In this document: positions 29,771-39,186 of the stretch, piece by piece
How the letters are laid out: every line of letters begins with the position of its first letter
Numbering within the stretch: the first letter of the stretch is position 1
NCBI RefSeq assembly: GCF_022879595.1
Contig: NZ_CP084265.1
Location: 2,790,001-2,854,000, forward strand
DNA: 64,000 bases
Direction: 5' to 3'
Origin: Caballeronia sp. Lep1P3
GTDB lineage: Bacteria > Pseudomonadota > Gammaproteobacteria > Burkholderiales > Burkholderiaceae
The notes under the pieces: model-generated
The model's database searches: none
The model's input: the letters and a program-made list of their open reading frames with translations, nothing else
Told to the model about the DNA's origin: nothing
Made by a program: the position numbers and the translations under genes

Positions 29771-29877
29771 GCATGATCGGCGCGAACGGACGAAGGTTCG
29801 CGCCGTTTGTTTTGGGATCGCATATTCGAATGATCCCGGTTTCCCTGCCTGGTCGCGGGCAGATCAAGGAGTCAAAG

Positions 29878-30492
29878 ATGAAAGTCGTCGCTTTTGAGCG
29901 TAGCAAGCAAGGTACGGGTGCGAGCCGCCGCCTGCGCAACTCGGGCAAGACCCCGGGTATCGTGTACGGTGGCGCCGCGGACGTTCAGCTGGTCGAACTG
30001 GACCACAACGCCCTGTGGCACGCCCTGAAGAAGGAAGTGTTCCATTCGTCGATTCTGGACCTGGAAGTTGCGGGCCAGTCGCAGCAAGTGCTGCTGCGCG
30101 ACGTGCAATATCACCCGTTCAAGCAGCTCGTGCTGCACGTGGACTTCCAGCGCGTCGATTCGACGAAGAAGCTGCACACGAAGGTGCCGCTGCACTTCAT
30201 GAATCAGGAGACGAACCCGGCCGTGAAGCTGGCGGGCGCCGTGATTTCGCACGTCGTCACCGAACTGGAAGTGGAATGCCTGCCGGGCGACCTGCCGGAA
30301 TTCCTCGAAATCGATCTGGCGAAGATCGAAGCCGGCCAGACGATGCACGCGAAGGACATCGCGCTGCCGAAGGGCGTCGCGCTGACCGCCCACGTCGAAG
30401 CAGAAAACCCGGTCGTCGCATCGGCTACCGTGCCGGCTGCGAAGCAGTCGGATGCGGCGGGCGAAGCGGAAGGCGAAACGCCGGCTGCCTGA
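29878..30492 (+). CDS. rplY: 50S ribosomal protein L25, Ctc type
   Basis: A 204-residue long-form L25 that binds 5S rRNA. The N-terminal L25 domain (1-95) starts '[21 protein letters not shown]'-like in short pieces; the C-terminal TL5/Ctc beta domain covers about 100-190. A charged Ala/Glu tail ends it. The ATG at 29878 with AAGGAG nine bases upstream is chosen over an earlier in-frame ATG. It sits between prs and pth, the usual beta-proteobacterial neighbourhood. Confidence 0.96.
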   Translation: MKVVAFERSKQGTGASRRLRNSGKTPGIVYGGAADVQLVELDHNALWHALKKEVFHSSILDLEVAGQSQQVLLRDVQYHPFKQLVLHVDFQRVDSTKKLHTKVPLHFMNQETNPAVKLAGAVISHVVTELEVECLPGDLPEFLEIDLAKIEAGQTMHAKDIALPKGVALTAHVEAENPVVASATVPAAKQSDAAGEAEGETPAA

Positions 30493-30548
30493 GCGTCCTC
30501 TGCACGCTGAAGTATCCTCTCGATCCGTTCTGCCGAACGGTCGACGCG

Positions 30549-30581
30549 ACCCGCCGGAGTGCAAGCCCGGCGGGTTTTTTT
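30549..30581 (+). terminator. terminator after rplY
   Basis: ACCCGCCGG (30549-30557), 9-nt loop, CCGGCGGGT (30567-30575), then T6. Strong GC stem with T-tract. Confidence 0.9.
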
Positions 30582-30624
30582 CGCACCCTACCCAAGCGGG
30601 CGCGCACGCTCGCGATGATTCGAC

Positions 30625-31227
30625 ATGATCAAGCTGATCGTAGGCCTGGGCAATCCGGGCGCCGAATATACGGCGACGCGGCATAACGCCGGGTTTTGGT
30701 TCGTCGACCAACTCGCGCGCGATTCCGGCGCGACGCTGCGCGACGAACGCCGCTTTCACGGTCACTATGGCAAGGGGCGGCTGCACGGCCACGAAATCCA
30801 TCTGCTCGAACCGCAGACTTTCATGAACCGCTCGGGACAGTCGGTCGTGGCGGTCGCGCAGTTCTTCAAGATTCTTCCCGACGAGATTCTCGTCGCGCAC
30901 GACGAACTCGATCTCCCGCCCGGCACCGTCAAGATGAAGCTCGGCGGCGGCAGCGGCGGCCATAACGGGCTCAAGGACATTTCGGCGCATTTGTCGTCGC
31001 AGCAATATTGGCGCTTGCGCATCGGCATTGGACATCCACGCGATCTGATTCCCGAAGGCGCGCGCGCCGGCGCGAAGCCCGATGTCGCCAACTTCGTGCT
31101 GAAGCCGCCGCGACGCGAGGAACAGGACGTGATCGATCAGTCGATCGAACGCGCCCTCGCCGTCATGCCGTTCGTCGTCGCGGGCGAAACCGAGCGCGCG
31201 ATGATGAACCTTCACCGCAATTCCTGA
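30625..31227 (+). CDS. pth: peptidyl-tRNA hydrolase
   Basis: A 200-residue enzyme that frees tRNA from prematurely released peptidyl-tRNA. The catalytic His lies in '[13 protein letters not shown]' (about residue 20), with Asn in '[10 protein letters not shown]' and Asp in '[10 protein letters not shown]'. '[13 protein letters not shown]' is the substrate-binding loop. hisC follows after 20 bp. Confidence 0.97.
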   Translation: MIKLIVGLGNPGAEYTATRHNAGFWFVDQLARDSGATLRDERRFHGHYGKGRLHGHEIHLLEPQTFMNRSGQSVVAVAQFFKILPDEILVAHDELDLPPGTVKMKLGGGSGGHNGLKDISAHLSSQQYWRLRIGIGHPRDLIPEGARAGAKPDVANFVLKPPRREEQDVIDQSIERALAVMPFVVAGETERAMMNLHRNS

Positions 31228-31247
31228 CCACTCATCTGGAGCCGACA

Positions 31248-32318
31248 GTGAGCCGCTTCTGGAGCGATATCGTTCACCGCCTGACGCCGTATGTTCCGGG
31301 CGAGCAGCCCGCGCTCGCGCATCCGATCAAGCTGAACACGAACGAAAATCCGTATTCGCCGTCGCCGCGCGTAGTCGATGCGATTCGCCGCGAACTCTGC
31401 GATGACGGCGCATCGCTGCGCAAATATCCCGACCCGACGGCGCGCGCGCTGCGTGAAGTGGTGGCCGCGCATCACGGCTTGCGCATCGAGCAGGTTTTCG
31501 CCGGCAACGGCTCCGACGAAGTTCTCGCACACGCGTTTCAGGCGCTGATGAAGCGCGCCGATCCGATCTGCTTCCCGGACATCACATACAGCTTCTATCC
31601 GGTGTATGCGCAGTTATACGGCGTCGAATACCGGACGATCCCGCTCGATGCCGATTTCGCAATCGACGTTCACGCTTACCGCGCGCCGAACGGCGGCATA
31701 TTGATGCCGAATCCGAACGCGCCGACCGGCCGCGCCCTGCCGCTCTCCGATATCGAAGCGCTGCTGAAGGCGAATCCCGATGTGCCGGTGATCATCGACG
31801 AGGCGTATGTCGATTTCGGCGCGGAATCGGCGGTGAAGCTGATCGACGCGTATTCGAACCTGCTCGTCGTGCAGACGACATCGAAGGCGCGCTCGCTCGC
31901 GGGCATGCGCGTGGGCTTCGCGTTCGGCGATGCCGCTTTGATCGAGGCGCTCAGGCGCGTGAAGGACAGCTTCAACTCGTATCCGCTGGATCGCCTCGCG
32001 CAAGTCGCGGCCATCGCGTCATACGAAGATCGCGCGTGGTTTGAGGAAAGTTGCGCGAAGGTCATCGCGAGCCGGAATCGGCTCACCGCACAGTTGGAGG
32101 CGCTCGGTTTCGACGTGGTGCCGTCCGCGGCGAATTTCGTGTTTGCGAAGCACGCGGCTCGCGACGCCGCAACGCTGGCGGCCGCGCTCAGAAAACGGGA
32201 GATTTTCGTGCGGCACTTCGGGCTGCCGCGCATCGACCAGCATCTGCGCATTTCGATCGGCACCGACTCGGAATGCGATGCGCTCGTCGGGGCGTTGAAG
32301 GAAATCGCTGGCGATTGA
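31248..32318 (+). CDS. hisC: histidinol-phosphate aminotransferase
   Basis: A 356-residue PLP enzyme that makes histidinol phosphate from imidazole-acetol phosphate and glutamate. PLP motifs are 'NPNAPTGR' (about 150-157) and the Schiff-base Lys in '[15 protein letters not shown]' (about 212-226). The start is GTG at 31248, preceded by GGAG. It is outside a his operon, directly after pth. Substrate could overlap with aromatic aminotransferase, but the sequence fits HisC, class I/II. Confidence 0.93.
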   Translation: MSRFWSDIVHRLTPYVPGEQPALAHPIKLNTNENPYSPSPRVVDAIRRELCDDGASLRKYPDPTARALREVVAAHHGLRIEQVFAGNGSDEVLAHAFQALMKRADPICFPDITYSFYPVYAQLYGVEYRTIPLDADFAIDVHAYRAPNGGILMPNPNAPTGRALPLSDIEALLKANPDVPVIIDEAYVDFGAESAVKLIDAYSNLLVVQTTSKARSLAGMRVGFAFGDAALIEALRRVKDSFNSYPLDRLAQVAAIASYEDRAWFEESCAKVIASRNRLTAQLEALGFDVVPSAANFVFAKHAARDAATLAAALRKREIFVRHFGLPRIDQHLRISIGTDSECDALVGALKEIAGD

Positions 32319-32331
32319 GCGAGCGACGGGC

Positions 32332-32813
<482 letters not shown>

Positions 32814-33038
32814 ATGCTTGCGCTTCTTGGCCTAGTCGGATGCTTCTCGCTGCTCTTGATTTGCGCAACCTGTCGCCGGCCTGGCGTCAGTCTGTTCACC
32901 GTCGCCAGGTCGTCCAACAGGCGGCACAAGCTGACCCCGCTCGGCAGCAGGCTTTATCTCATCATGTCGATGTTCTGCATCGCAATCGTCACGCTATCGC
33001 TCCTGTATCCGAACGCGTTCATGCATCATCCGCGCTAA
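32814..33038 (+). CDS. putative small membrane protein
   Basis: A 74-residue reading frame from ATG 32814 encodes two hydrophobic stretches, about residues 1-20 ('MLALLGLVGCFSLLLICATC') and 50-68 ('YLIMSMFCIAIVTLSLLYP'), with a basic loop between. I do not recognise a family. An AT-rich promoter-like stretch with TATAATTT lies upstream, and the frame could extend to 32724. Coding status is uncertain; membrane topology and position argue for a real gene. Confidence 0.4.
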   Translation: MLALLGLVGCFSLLLICATCRRPGVSLFTVARSSNRRHKLTPLGSRLYLIMSMFCIAIVTLSLLYPNAFMHHPR

Positions 33039-33052
33039 GAATGGGCGGCGTG

Positions 33053-33619
33053 TCATTCCAGCGTCGGACCGCGAGGCACGCCGTTGCGGAACACCACGGC
33101 GAGCAGCGCTTTCGCGAGATACAGCACGATCAGCGCGCCGGCGAGATCGCCCGCGACCATCACGAAGAATCGCTCGACGATGTTTTGTGTGTCGCCACGC
33201 AGCGCAAACCAGATGTGATGCAGCAGCGGATTCGCAACCGAATAGGCGACGGCGAGTATCAGCAGGCGTTTCGGCGTGAGGTTCGATAGCGACGCCTTGA
33301 GCCCGTACCACTCTCTCGCGAGTCGATAAGCGGCATACGGCGCGACCGTCGCGATGATTCCGCCAGCGAATGACCGGACAGGGTCTTGAGGAAAGAAGTA
33401 GAAGAAGTCGACGAGCCAGCTTGCGAGCAGCAGGCCCGCGGCGCCGTCGCCGCCCAGCAGCAGCGTGCTGAGCAGCCTCACGCCCGAAGGCAGATAGATC
33501 CAGTTGACGCCCCGCACGAACTCGGTATGCGTGAAGATTTCCTGATTGGCCCAGAGCGACAAGACAAACACGAGCGCCGTGCCGAGCACGGAGACGGCCC
33601 GCAAACTCAGGTTGGACAT
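33053..33619 (-). CDS. integral membrane protein, MASE1-like
   Basis: A 188-residue protein of about five to six hydrophobic segments. The stretch 'WIYLPSGVRLLSTLLLGG' resembles the W-P-x-G-hydrophobic pattern of MASE1 membrane sensor domains, but no cytoplasmic output domain follows. The ATG at 33619 is chosen because the membrane protein begins there. It is divergent from the MarR-like gene (95 bp between starts), so that gene may regulate it. Function unknown. Confidence 0.6.
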   Translation of the reverse strand: MSNLSLRAVSVLGTALVFVLSLWANQEIFTHTEFVRGVNWIYLPSGVRLLSTLLLGGDGAAGLLLASWLVDFFYFFPQDPVRSFAGGIIATVAPYAAYRLAREWYGLKASLSNLTPKRLLILAVAYSVANPLLHHIWFALRGDTQNIVERFFVMVAGDLAGALIVLYLAKALLAVVFRNGVPRGPTLE

Positions 33620-33714
33620 GGAGGTAGAATGTCGGTCACTCGTTGTTCGCCGGCTTGCATCATAGCTTATGCAGTTGAAGCCAGGCGCGCCTTCACACCG
33701 GCTGACGCACAGGC

Positions 33715-34068
33715 ATGACACGCCCCGCCGACATCTACCTCCGATTTCTTCAACTCGCCGAAACGCTGCGCGGCCTGCCCTCGCTTCCCGCGCTCGATCC
33801 GCTCGAAGAACGGATCCTCGACTTCGTCGCGCGCATGAGCCAGAAAAACGAACGGCTTTCGGTCCGGGACATGATGGCGCAAAGCCAGCTCGGCTCGCCC
33901 GCCACGCTTCACGCCCGCATCACGTCGATGCGCGAGAAAGGCTGGATCATGCTGAGCGACACGGAAGACACGCGCCGAAAGCAGATCGAACTGACGCCCG
34001 GCGCGCTCAGACACTTCGACAAGCTCGCCGAAGCGTTCGCCAAGGCCGCGAATAGCGGCCGTTCATAG
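33715..34068 (+). CDS. MarR-like winged-helix regulator
   Basis: A 117-residue protein with a winged-helix DNA-binding fold of MarR type. A recognition region 'SVRDMMAQSQLGSPATLHARITSM' spans about residues 47-70, followed by wing 'SDTEDTRRKQIELTPGAL'. It is short for MarR, with abbreviated dimerisation helices. Divergent from the MASE1-like gene. The ligand is unknown. It converges with coaD. Confidence 0.8.
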   Translation: MTRPADIYLRFLQLAETLRGLPSLPALDPLEERILDFVARMSQKNERLSVRDMMAQSQLGSPATLHARITSMREKGWIMLSDTEDTRRKQIELTPGALRHFDKLAEAFAKAANSGRS

Positions 34069-34088
34069 AGAAGTCGCCGGTTGCGCCG

Positions 34089-34595
34089 TCAGGGCGCAGC
34101 GGGACCTTTTTGCTGGGAAGCCGAGACCTTGTCCATCAGCCGCTTTTCGACGGACGGGAACACGAACTTGCTCACGTCGCCGCCCAACTGCGCGATCTCG
34201 CGCACGATGGTGCCCGAGATGAACTGGTACTGATCGGATGGCGTCATGAACATCGTTTCGACGTCGGGCAGCAGATAGCGGTTCATGCCCGCCATCTGAA
34301 ATTCGTATTCGAAGTCGGAGACGGCGCGCAGGCCCCGCACGATCACGCGCGCGTTGTTCTTTCGCACGAAGTCCTTGAGAAGCCCGGTGAAGCTGCTCAC
34401 CTGCACGTTCGGATAGTGCCCGAGCACGTCGTGCGCGATATCGAGCCGCTCCTGGAGCGCAAAGAACGGCTTCTTCGCGCGACTGTCGGCCACGCCGACG
34501 ACCAGCGTATCGAAAATGCTCGATGCGCGCCGCACGATGTCTTCATGCCCGCGCGTCAGCGGGTCGAATGTTCCCGGGTACACGGCGACAACCAT
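34089..34595 (-). CDS. coaD: phosphopantetheine adenylyltransferase
   Basis: A 168-residue hexameric enzyme for the penultimate step of CoA synthesis. The nucleotidyltransferase motif is '[12 protein letters not shown]' (about 9-20), with the late '[10 protein letters not shown]' motif and the middle '[12 protein letters not shown]'. Length matches. It lies downstream of rsmD on the same strand, 100 bp apart, a common pairing. Confidence 0.97.
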   Translation of the reverse strand: MVVAVYPGTFDPLTRGHEDIVRRASSIFDTLVVGVADSRAKKPFFALQERLDIAHDVLGHYPNVQVSSFTGLLKDFVRKNNARVIVRGLRAVSDFEYEFQMAGMNRYLLPDVETMFMTPSDQYQFISGTIVREIAQLGGDVSKFVFPSVEKRLMDKVSASQQKGPAAP

Positions 34596-34695
34596 GAGCT
34601 TCTCCTCTTTTATTGACCTTGAGCCGCGTGGCGACCGTCATTCCCCGCGTTGCCGATTCGCCGCGCGCGGCGTGGGCCAGAACGGGGCAGGCGCA

Positions 34696-35331
34696 TTATT
34701 CCTCATTTTGACGACGCAGCAAATGATAGCGAACCGCCCCGGCTTTCCCCTCGCGCACGACGCTCCAGCCCGATAGCGCGTCGATGCGCGCCGGTTCCAG
34801 CGGATCGCCGCATTCCACGTAGATCGCACCGTCGGGCGCGGCAAGCGGCGCGGCAACGTCGAGCGCGCGGGCGAGCAGCGCTTCGTCGCCGAACGGGGGA
34901 TCGAGAAAGATCACGTCGAACGATCCGGGAGCGAGGCCGGCGGCGAGTCGCAATGCGTCCGCTTCGGCAATCTCGATGTTGCGCGCGTCGAGCCGTTGCT
35001 GGTTCGCGCGCAATTGCGCGGCGGCGCGCGCGTTACGCTCGACCATCAGCACGCGCGCAGCGCCCCGCGACGCCGCCTCGAAACCGAGCGCGCCGCTGCC
35101 CGCGAATAGATCGAGGCAGCGCAGGCCGTCGAGGTCCTGGCCGAGCCAGTTGAAGAGCGTCTCGCGCACGCGATCGGGTGTCGGGCGCAGGCCGTCGAGA
35201 TCGAGCACGGGCAGCGGCGTGCGCTTCCAGTTTCCGCCGATGATGCGGATCGTATGCGGCTTGCCGCCGCGCGCCGGAGCGCGGCCAGCAGCGGCGGAAT
35301 GAGGCGAACGTGTAGCGGCGGGACGGGGCAT
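34696..35331 (-). CDS. rsmD: 16S rRNA (guanine966-N2)-methyltransferase
   Basis: A 211-residue SAM-dependent methyltransferase. SAM motif I is 'LDLFAGSGALGFEAASRGA' and the catalytic N6/N2 motif is 'DPPF'. 'RPTPDRVRETLFNWL' is the family marker. The ATG at 35331 is chosen; a GTG at 35355 would add eight residues. It precedes coaD. Confidence 0.95.
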   Translation of the reverse strand: MPRPAATRSPHSAAAGRAPARGGKPHTIRIIGGNWKRTPLPVLDLDGLRPTPDRVRETLFNWLGQDLDGLRCLDLFAGSGALGFEAASRGAARVLMVERNARAAAQLRANQQRLDARNIEIAEADALRLAAGLAPGSFDVIFLDPPFGDEALLARALDVAAPLAAPDGAIYVECGDPLEPARIDALSGWSVVREGKAGAVRYHLLRRQNEE

Positions 35332-35550
35332 GAGAAGAGCGTCGAGATGGGGCACGCGCCGCTGGCGACGCGTGTTTCGCGGCGGCCAGGGGCAATGAGG
35401 CGAACGTTACCACAGGCGGCTCGCGCACAAGCGCGCGAGGCCGCGCCTGATAAAATACGCGGCTTGACTCCTTCTGCGCGGGCCGTTGCGCGCGGCGTTC
35501 AGCGTGAGCGCGCCGGGCCATCGAATGACGCGCATCATCGTCCGAGACCC

Positions 35551-36822
35551 ATGTTCAGCTTTTTCAAACGATTCAAAAAGCCGGCTGACGCGCCGCCCGA
35601 GACGTCCGCCGACGAGACGACCGAAGCCGCCGAGGACGAGGAAGCGTCCGCGCCTGACCTCGCGCACGAGGCCGCGAACGAGGCCGCGAACGACACCGCG
35701 ATCGAGGCGGAACTGGAGCGCGAGCCGGCCGTCGACGCCGCGATTCCGCCCGAAGCGCCGCCGCCCGCCGATCCCGCGCCCGCGGAAGAATCCGCGACGC
35801 CCGCCGCAAGCGGACAGGCGAAGCCGTATTGGCAGGGCCGCACGCAGTCGCAATGGCTGCGCGCGCCCGAAACCGACGAGGCGAGCGAAGAAATCGTGCC
35901 GCCGCCAGAGCCGGACGCCGCCGCGCGCAAGTCGTGGATTTCGCGGCTGCGGCACGGCCTGTCGAAAACGAGTTCCAGCCTGACCGGGATTTTCGTCGGC
36001 GCGAAGATCGACGAAGACCTGTACGAAGAACTCGAAACCGCGCTGCTGATGTCCGACGCCGGCGTGGACGCCACCGAATATCTGCTCGAATCGCTGCGCG
36101 AAAAAGTGCGCACGGAACGGCTGACGGACGCCTCGCAGGTGAAGGCCGCGTTGCGTGCGCTGCTCGTCGATCTGCTGCGTCCGCTCGAGAAATCGCTGAT
36201 GCTGGGCCGCGCGCAGCCGCTCGTCATGATGATCGCGGGCGTGAACGGCGTCGGCAAGACGACGAGCATCGGCAAGCTGGCCAAGCATTTGCAGAGCTTC
36301 AACCAGTCGGTGCTGCTCGCCGCCGGCGATACGTTCCGCGCCGCCGCGCGCGAACAGCTCACCGTCTGGGGCGAGCGCAACAACGTGACGGTCATCGCGC
36401 AGGAAAGCGGCGATGCCGCCGCGGTCATCTTCGATGCGGTCGGCGCGGCGCGCGCGCGCAAGATCGACGTGATGATGGCCGACACCGCCGGCCGGCTACC
36501 GACACAGCTTCATCTCATGGAAGAGTTGCGCAAGGTCCGGCGCGTCGTTGCGAAGGCGATGCCCGACGCGCCGCATGAAGTGCTGCTCGTCATCGATGCG
36601 AACACCGGTCAGAACGCGCTCGCGCAAGTGAAGGCATTCGACGACGCGCTCGGACTCACCGGCCTCATCGTGACGAAGCTGGACGGCACCGCGAAAGGCG
36701 GCATCCTCGCCGCCATCGCGCGGCAGCGGCCGATTCCGGTGTACTTCATCGGCGTCGGCGAAAAGGTCGAAGATTTGCAGCCCTTCAAGGCCGACGAATT
36801 CGCCGACGCTCTGCTCGGCTGA
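35551..36822 (+). CDS. ftsY: signal recognition particle receptor FtsY
   Basis: A 423-residue SRP receptor GTPase that docks ribosome-SRP at the membrane. It starts 'MFSFFKRFKKP', then a long acidic, Ala/Pro-rich A domain (about 12-130) containing a tandem 'EAANEAAN'. The NG domain follows: G1 'GVNGVGKTTS', 'DTAGR' and 'TKLDGTAKG'. The ATG at 35551 is chosen; the long upstream reading is unconserved. A shared terminator lies between it and the exporter gene. Confidence 0.96.
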   Translation: MFSFFKRFKKPADAPPETSADETTEAAEDEEASAPDLAHEAANEAANDTAIEAELEREPAVDAAIPPEAPPPADPAPAEESATPAASGQAKPYWQGRTQSQWLRAPETDEASEEIVPPPEPDAAARKSWISRLRHGLSKTSSSLTGIFVGAKIDEDLYEELETALLMSDAGVDATEYLLESLREKVRTERLTDASQVKAALRALLVDLLRPLEKSLMLGRAQPLVMMIAGVNGVGKTTSIGKLAKHLQSFNQSVLLAAGDTFRAAAREQLTVWGERNNVTVIAQESGDAAAVIFDAVGAARARKIDVMMADTAGRLPTQLHLMEELRKVRRVVAKAMPDAPHEVLLVIDANTGQNALAQVKAFDDALGLTGLIVTKLDGTAKGGILAAIARQRPIPVYFIGVGEKVEDLQPFKADEFADALLG

Positions 36823-36826
36823 AGAT

Positions 36827-36856
36827 AAAAAAGGCGTCCCTCGGGACGCCTTTTTT
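36827..36856. terminator. bidirectional terminator ftsY / argO-like
   Basis: AAAAAAGGCGTCCC (36827-36840) and GGGACGCCTTTTTT (36843-36856) are perfectly complementary around TC. It ends both convergent genes. Confidence 0.9.
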
Positions 36857-36869
36857 GCATCGGCACGTT

Positions 36870-37502
36870 TTAGCGCGAGAACACCAGCGCCGCCGCAATC
36901 CACCACATCACGCAGCCCACGATCACATCGAGCACGCGCCACGAGACGTCTTTCTGGAACCACGGCTCCAGAAGCCGCGCGCCGTAGCCGAGCGCCGTGA
37001 ACCACACGATCGACGAACACATCGCGCCCGCCGCGAACCACGCGCTGCCCGGCCACGCGTGGCGCGCGCCGATGCCGCCCAGCAGCACGACGGTATCGAG
37101 ATAGACGTGCGGGTTCAGCAGCGACAGCGCGAGCACCGTGGACGCCGCGCCCATTGCCGTTTGCGAATCGCCGTCGGAGGCGTCCAGGTGGCCCGGTCCG
37201 CGCCATGCCGCGAGAAAGGCGCGCAGGCCGTAAAGAAACACGAACGCCGCGCCCGCCCAGCGAATCACTTCCAGCAGAAACGGCGCACGCGCGATGAGCG
37301 CGCCCATTCCGCCGACGCCCAGCGCGATCAGCATGACATCGATGAACGCGCAAATCGCCACGACGATGCCCACATGCCGCCGCTTCAAGCCTTGCCGCAG
37401 CACGAACGCGTTCTGCGCGCCGATCGCGACGATCAGGCTCGCCCCCAGTCCCGCGCCCGCCAGATAACTCGACAGCGCTCCCGCAGAAACCGCCGCCGTC
37501 AT
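36870..37502 (-). CDS. LysE/ArgO family amino-acid exporter
   Basis: A 210-residue membrane protein of about six segments. The family signature 'VAIGAQNAFVLRQGLKRRH' is at about 25-43, close to LysE and ArgO, which export Lys or Arg. 'LLNPHVYLDTVVLLGGIG' is the second conserved region. The start overlaps the zeta-GST stop by four bases, so it is the third gene of an FAH-GST-exporter operon. Substrate is inferred. Confidence 0.9.
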   Translation of the reverse strand: MTAAVSAGALSSYLAGAGLGASLIVAIGAQNAFVLRQGLKRRHVGIVVAICAFIDVMLIALGVGGMGALIARAPFLLEVIRWAGAAFVFLYGLRAFLAAWRGPGHLDASDGDSQTAMGAASTVLALSLLNPHVYLDTVVLLGGIGARHAWPGSAWFAAGAMCSSIVWFTALGYGARLLEPWFQKDVSWRVLDVIVGCVMWWIAAALVFSR

Positions 37503-38143
37503 TCCGCGTCCGGCTGTTGTGCCGGCGCAGCCCGCGCAAAGGCGTCGATTCCGTTGGCGTAGTCGGCGATGCGCTCGATCGTCGGATAAGGCGCGAGGTC
37601 GATGCCAAAGCGCCGCGCGTTAAACACTTGCGGCACGATGCACAGATCGGCGATGGTCGGCGTATCGCCGAAAGTCAGCTTGCCGACGCGCGAATCGCCG
37701 GCGAGCCGCTTTTCGAGCGTGGCGAAGCCCGCTTCCACCCAATGCCGATACCACGCGTCCTTCGCTTCGTCCGGCACCTTCACCTGATGCTTCAGGTACT
37801 TGAGCACGCGCAGATTGTCGAGCGGATGGATTTCGCACGCGATCTGCAGCGCGACCGAGCGCACGAACGCGCGATCGGACGGACCGCGCGGCAGCATCGG
37901 CGGCTCGGGATGCGTCTCTTCGAGATACTCGAGGATCGCGAGCGACTGCGTGAGGACGTCGCCGCCATCGACGAGCGCCGGCACGATGCCGTCTGGATTG
38001 ACCGCGCGATATTCCGGCTTCAGTTGCTGGCCGCCTTCGCGCAGAAGATGGACGGCCTCGTATTCGTAATCGAGGCCCTTGAGATTCAGCGCGATACGCA
38101 CGCGATACGCAGCCGAGCTGCGAAAGTAGCTGTACAGCTTCAT
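37499..38143 (-). CDS. maiA: maleylacetoacetate/maleylpyruvate isomerase (zeta-class GST)
   Basis: A 214-residue zeta-class glutathione transferase, cis-trans isomerising maleyl-acetoacetate or maleyl-pyruvate. The active-site signature 'YFRSSAAYRVRIALNLKG' is at residues 6-23, with Ser/Ser/Ala typical of zeta GST. The ATG at 38143 overlaps the FAH stop by four bases. With the FAH hydrolase it suggests tyrosine/homogentisate or gentisate degradation; the dioxygenase is not here, so the exact substrate is open. Confidence 0.9.
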   Translation of the reverse strand: MKLYSYFRSSAAYRVRIALNLKGLDYEYEAVHLLREGGQQLKPEYRAVNPDGIVPALVDGGDVLTQSLAILEYLEETHPEPPMLPRGPSDRAFVRSVALQIACEIHPLDNLRVLKYLKHQVKVPDEAKDAWYRHWVEAGFATLEKRLAGDSRVGKLTFGDTPTIADLCIVPQVFNARRFGIDLAPYPTIERIADYANGIDAFARAAPAQQPDAE

Positions 38144-38838
38144 ACGACGCGCACTGAGAATTCGCCGATGCCGTCCACGCCGCCCGTCAGGAGATCGCCC
38201 TTCACGACCGCGCCGACGCCTTCGGGCGTGCCGGTGAAGATGAGATCGCCGGGAAAGAGTTCGAAGAGCGTCGAGAGATAGGCGATGGTTTCGCCCACGG
38301 ACCAGATCAGTTGCGAGATGTCCGAGCGCTGCTTTTCCGCTCCGTTGACGGTGAGCCAGATCGCGCTTTTTTCCAGATGCCCGACCTTCGATACCGGATG
38401 GATCGGGCCGAGCGGCGCGGAATGATCGAAGCCTTTCGCGGTATCCCACGGACGGCCGAGCTTCTTCGCTTCGGCTTGCAGGTCGCGACGCGTCATGTCG
38501 AGGCCGAGCGCGTAGCCGTACACGTAGTCGAGCGCCTGGCCGGCGGGAATATCCTTGCCCTGTTTGCCGATGGCCGCGACGAGCTCCATCTCGAAGTGCA
38601 GGTTTTTAGTCTGCGGCGGATAAGGGAATTCGCCCGTCGCGCCGGGTGCGACGTACAGCACGGCATCGGCGGGCTTGCTGAAGAAGAAAGGCGGCTCGCG
38701 ATCCGGATCGTGGCCCATTTCGCGCGCGTGCGCTTCGTAGTTGCGTCCGACGCAGTAGACGCGGCGCACGGGAAACTGCTCGCTGGAACCCGCAACCGGC
38801 ACGGCCGCTGCCGGCGCCGGGGGAAACACGTAAGTCAT
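38140..38838 (-). CDS. fumarylacetoacetate hydrolase (FAH) family protein
   Basis: A 232-residue FAH-fold hydrolase. Metal ligands are in 'FEMELVAAIG' (Glu/Glu) and 'GLDMTRRDLQ' (Asp). 'VYCVGRNYEAHAREMG' is the usual entry. Size fits fumarylpyruvate hydrolase or related acylpyruvases better than full FAH. Coupled with maiA by a four-base overlap, it probably splits the product of that isomerase. CAGGAGAACAGG precedes ATG 38838. Confidence 0.92.
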   Translation of the reverse strand: MTYVFPPAPAAAVPVAGSSEQFPVRRVYCVGRNYEAHAREMGHDPDREPPFFFSKPADAVLYVAPGATGEFPYPPQTKNLHFEMELVAAIGKQGKDIPAGQALDYVYGYALGLDMTRRDLQAEAKKLGRPWDTAKGFDHSAPLGPIHPVSKVGHLEKSAIWLTVNGAEKQRSDISQLIWSVGETIAYLSTLFELFPGDLIFTGTPEGVGAVVKGDLLTGGVDGIGEFSVRVV

Positions 38839-39186
38839 CCTGTTCTCCTGTTGGCCGGACGCTGCGCTCGCTGGCAACGTCCATCCGATGTTATTCGCTC
38901 GCCGACGCGCGCCCACGTGCAGCCGGCCGGAAGAGCGAGTGTAACGTGCGCGCGCGAATCGTGGCGAGCCTTGTCCGGCGCGGGCGCGCGAGCTTTCGGC
39001 TGGCCTTCGCGAATCGGTCCATGCGCCGCGCCGACGCATCCGGCGCGACGCGATGTTCGTCACCGGAAGGCCGCCGAAGCTTGCAAGCGGCGCTCAAATG
39101 CGATACTCAGAGACATTCCCGCCTCTCGACTCGCGACGGCGCCGCCCACGACCCCGGAACTGAACCCCCGTCCGCGCACGCATCCG
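38839..39186. other. divergent intergenic region FAH / ybiB
   Basis: About 348 bp, GC-rich. It must carry promoters for both directions, but no convincing -35/-10 pair, operator or RNA was found. Confidence 0.4.
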
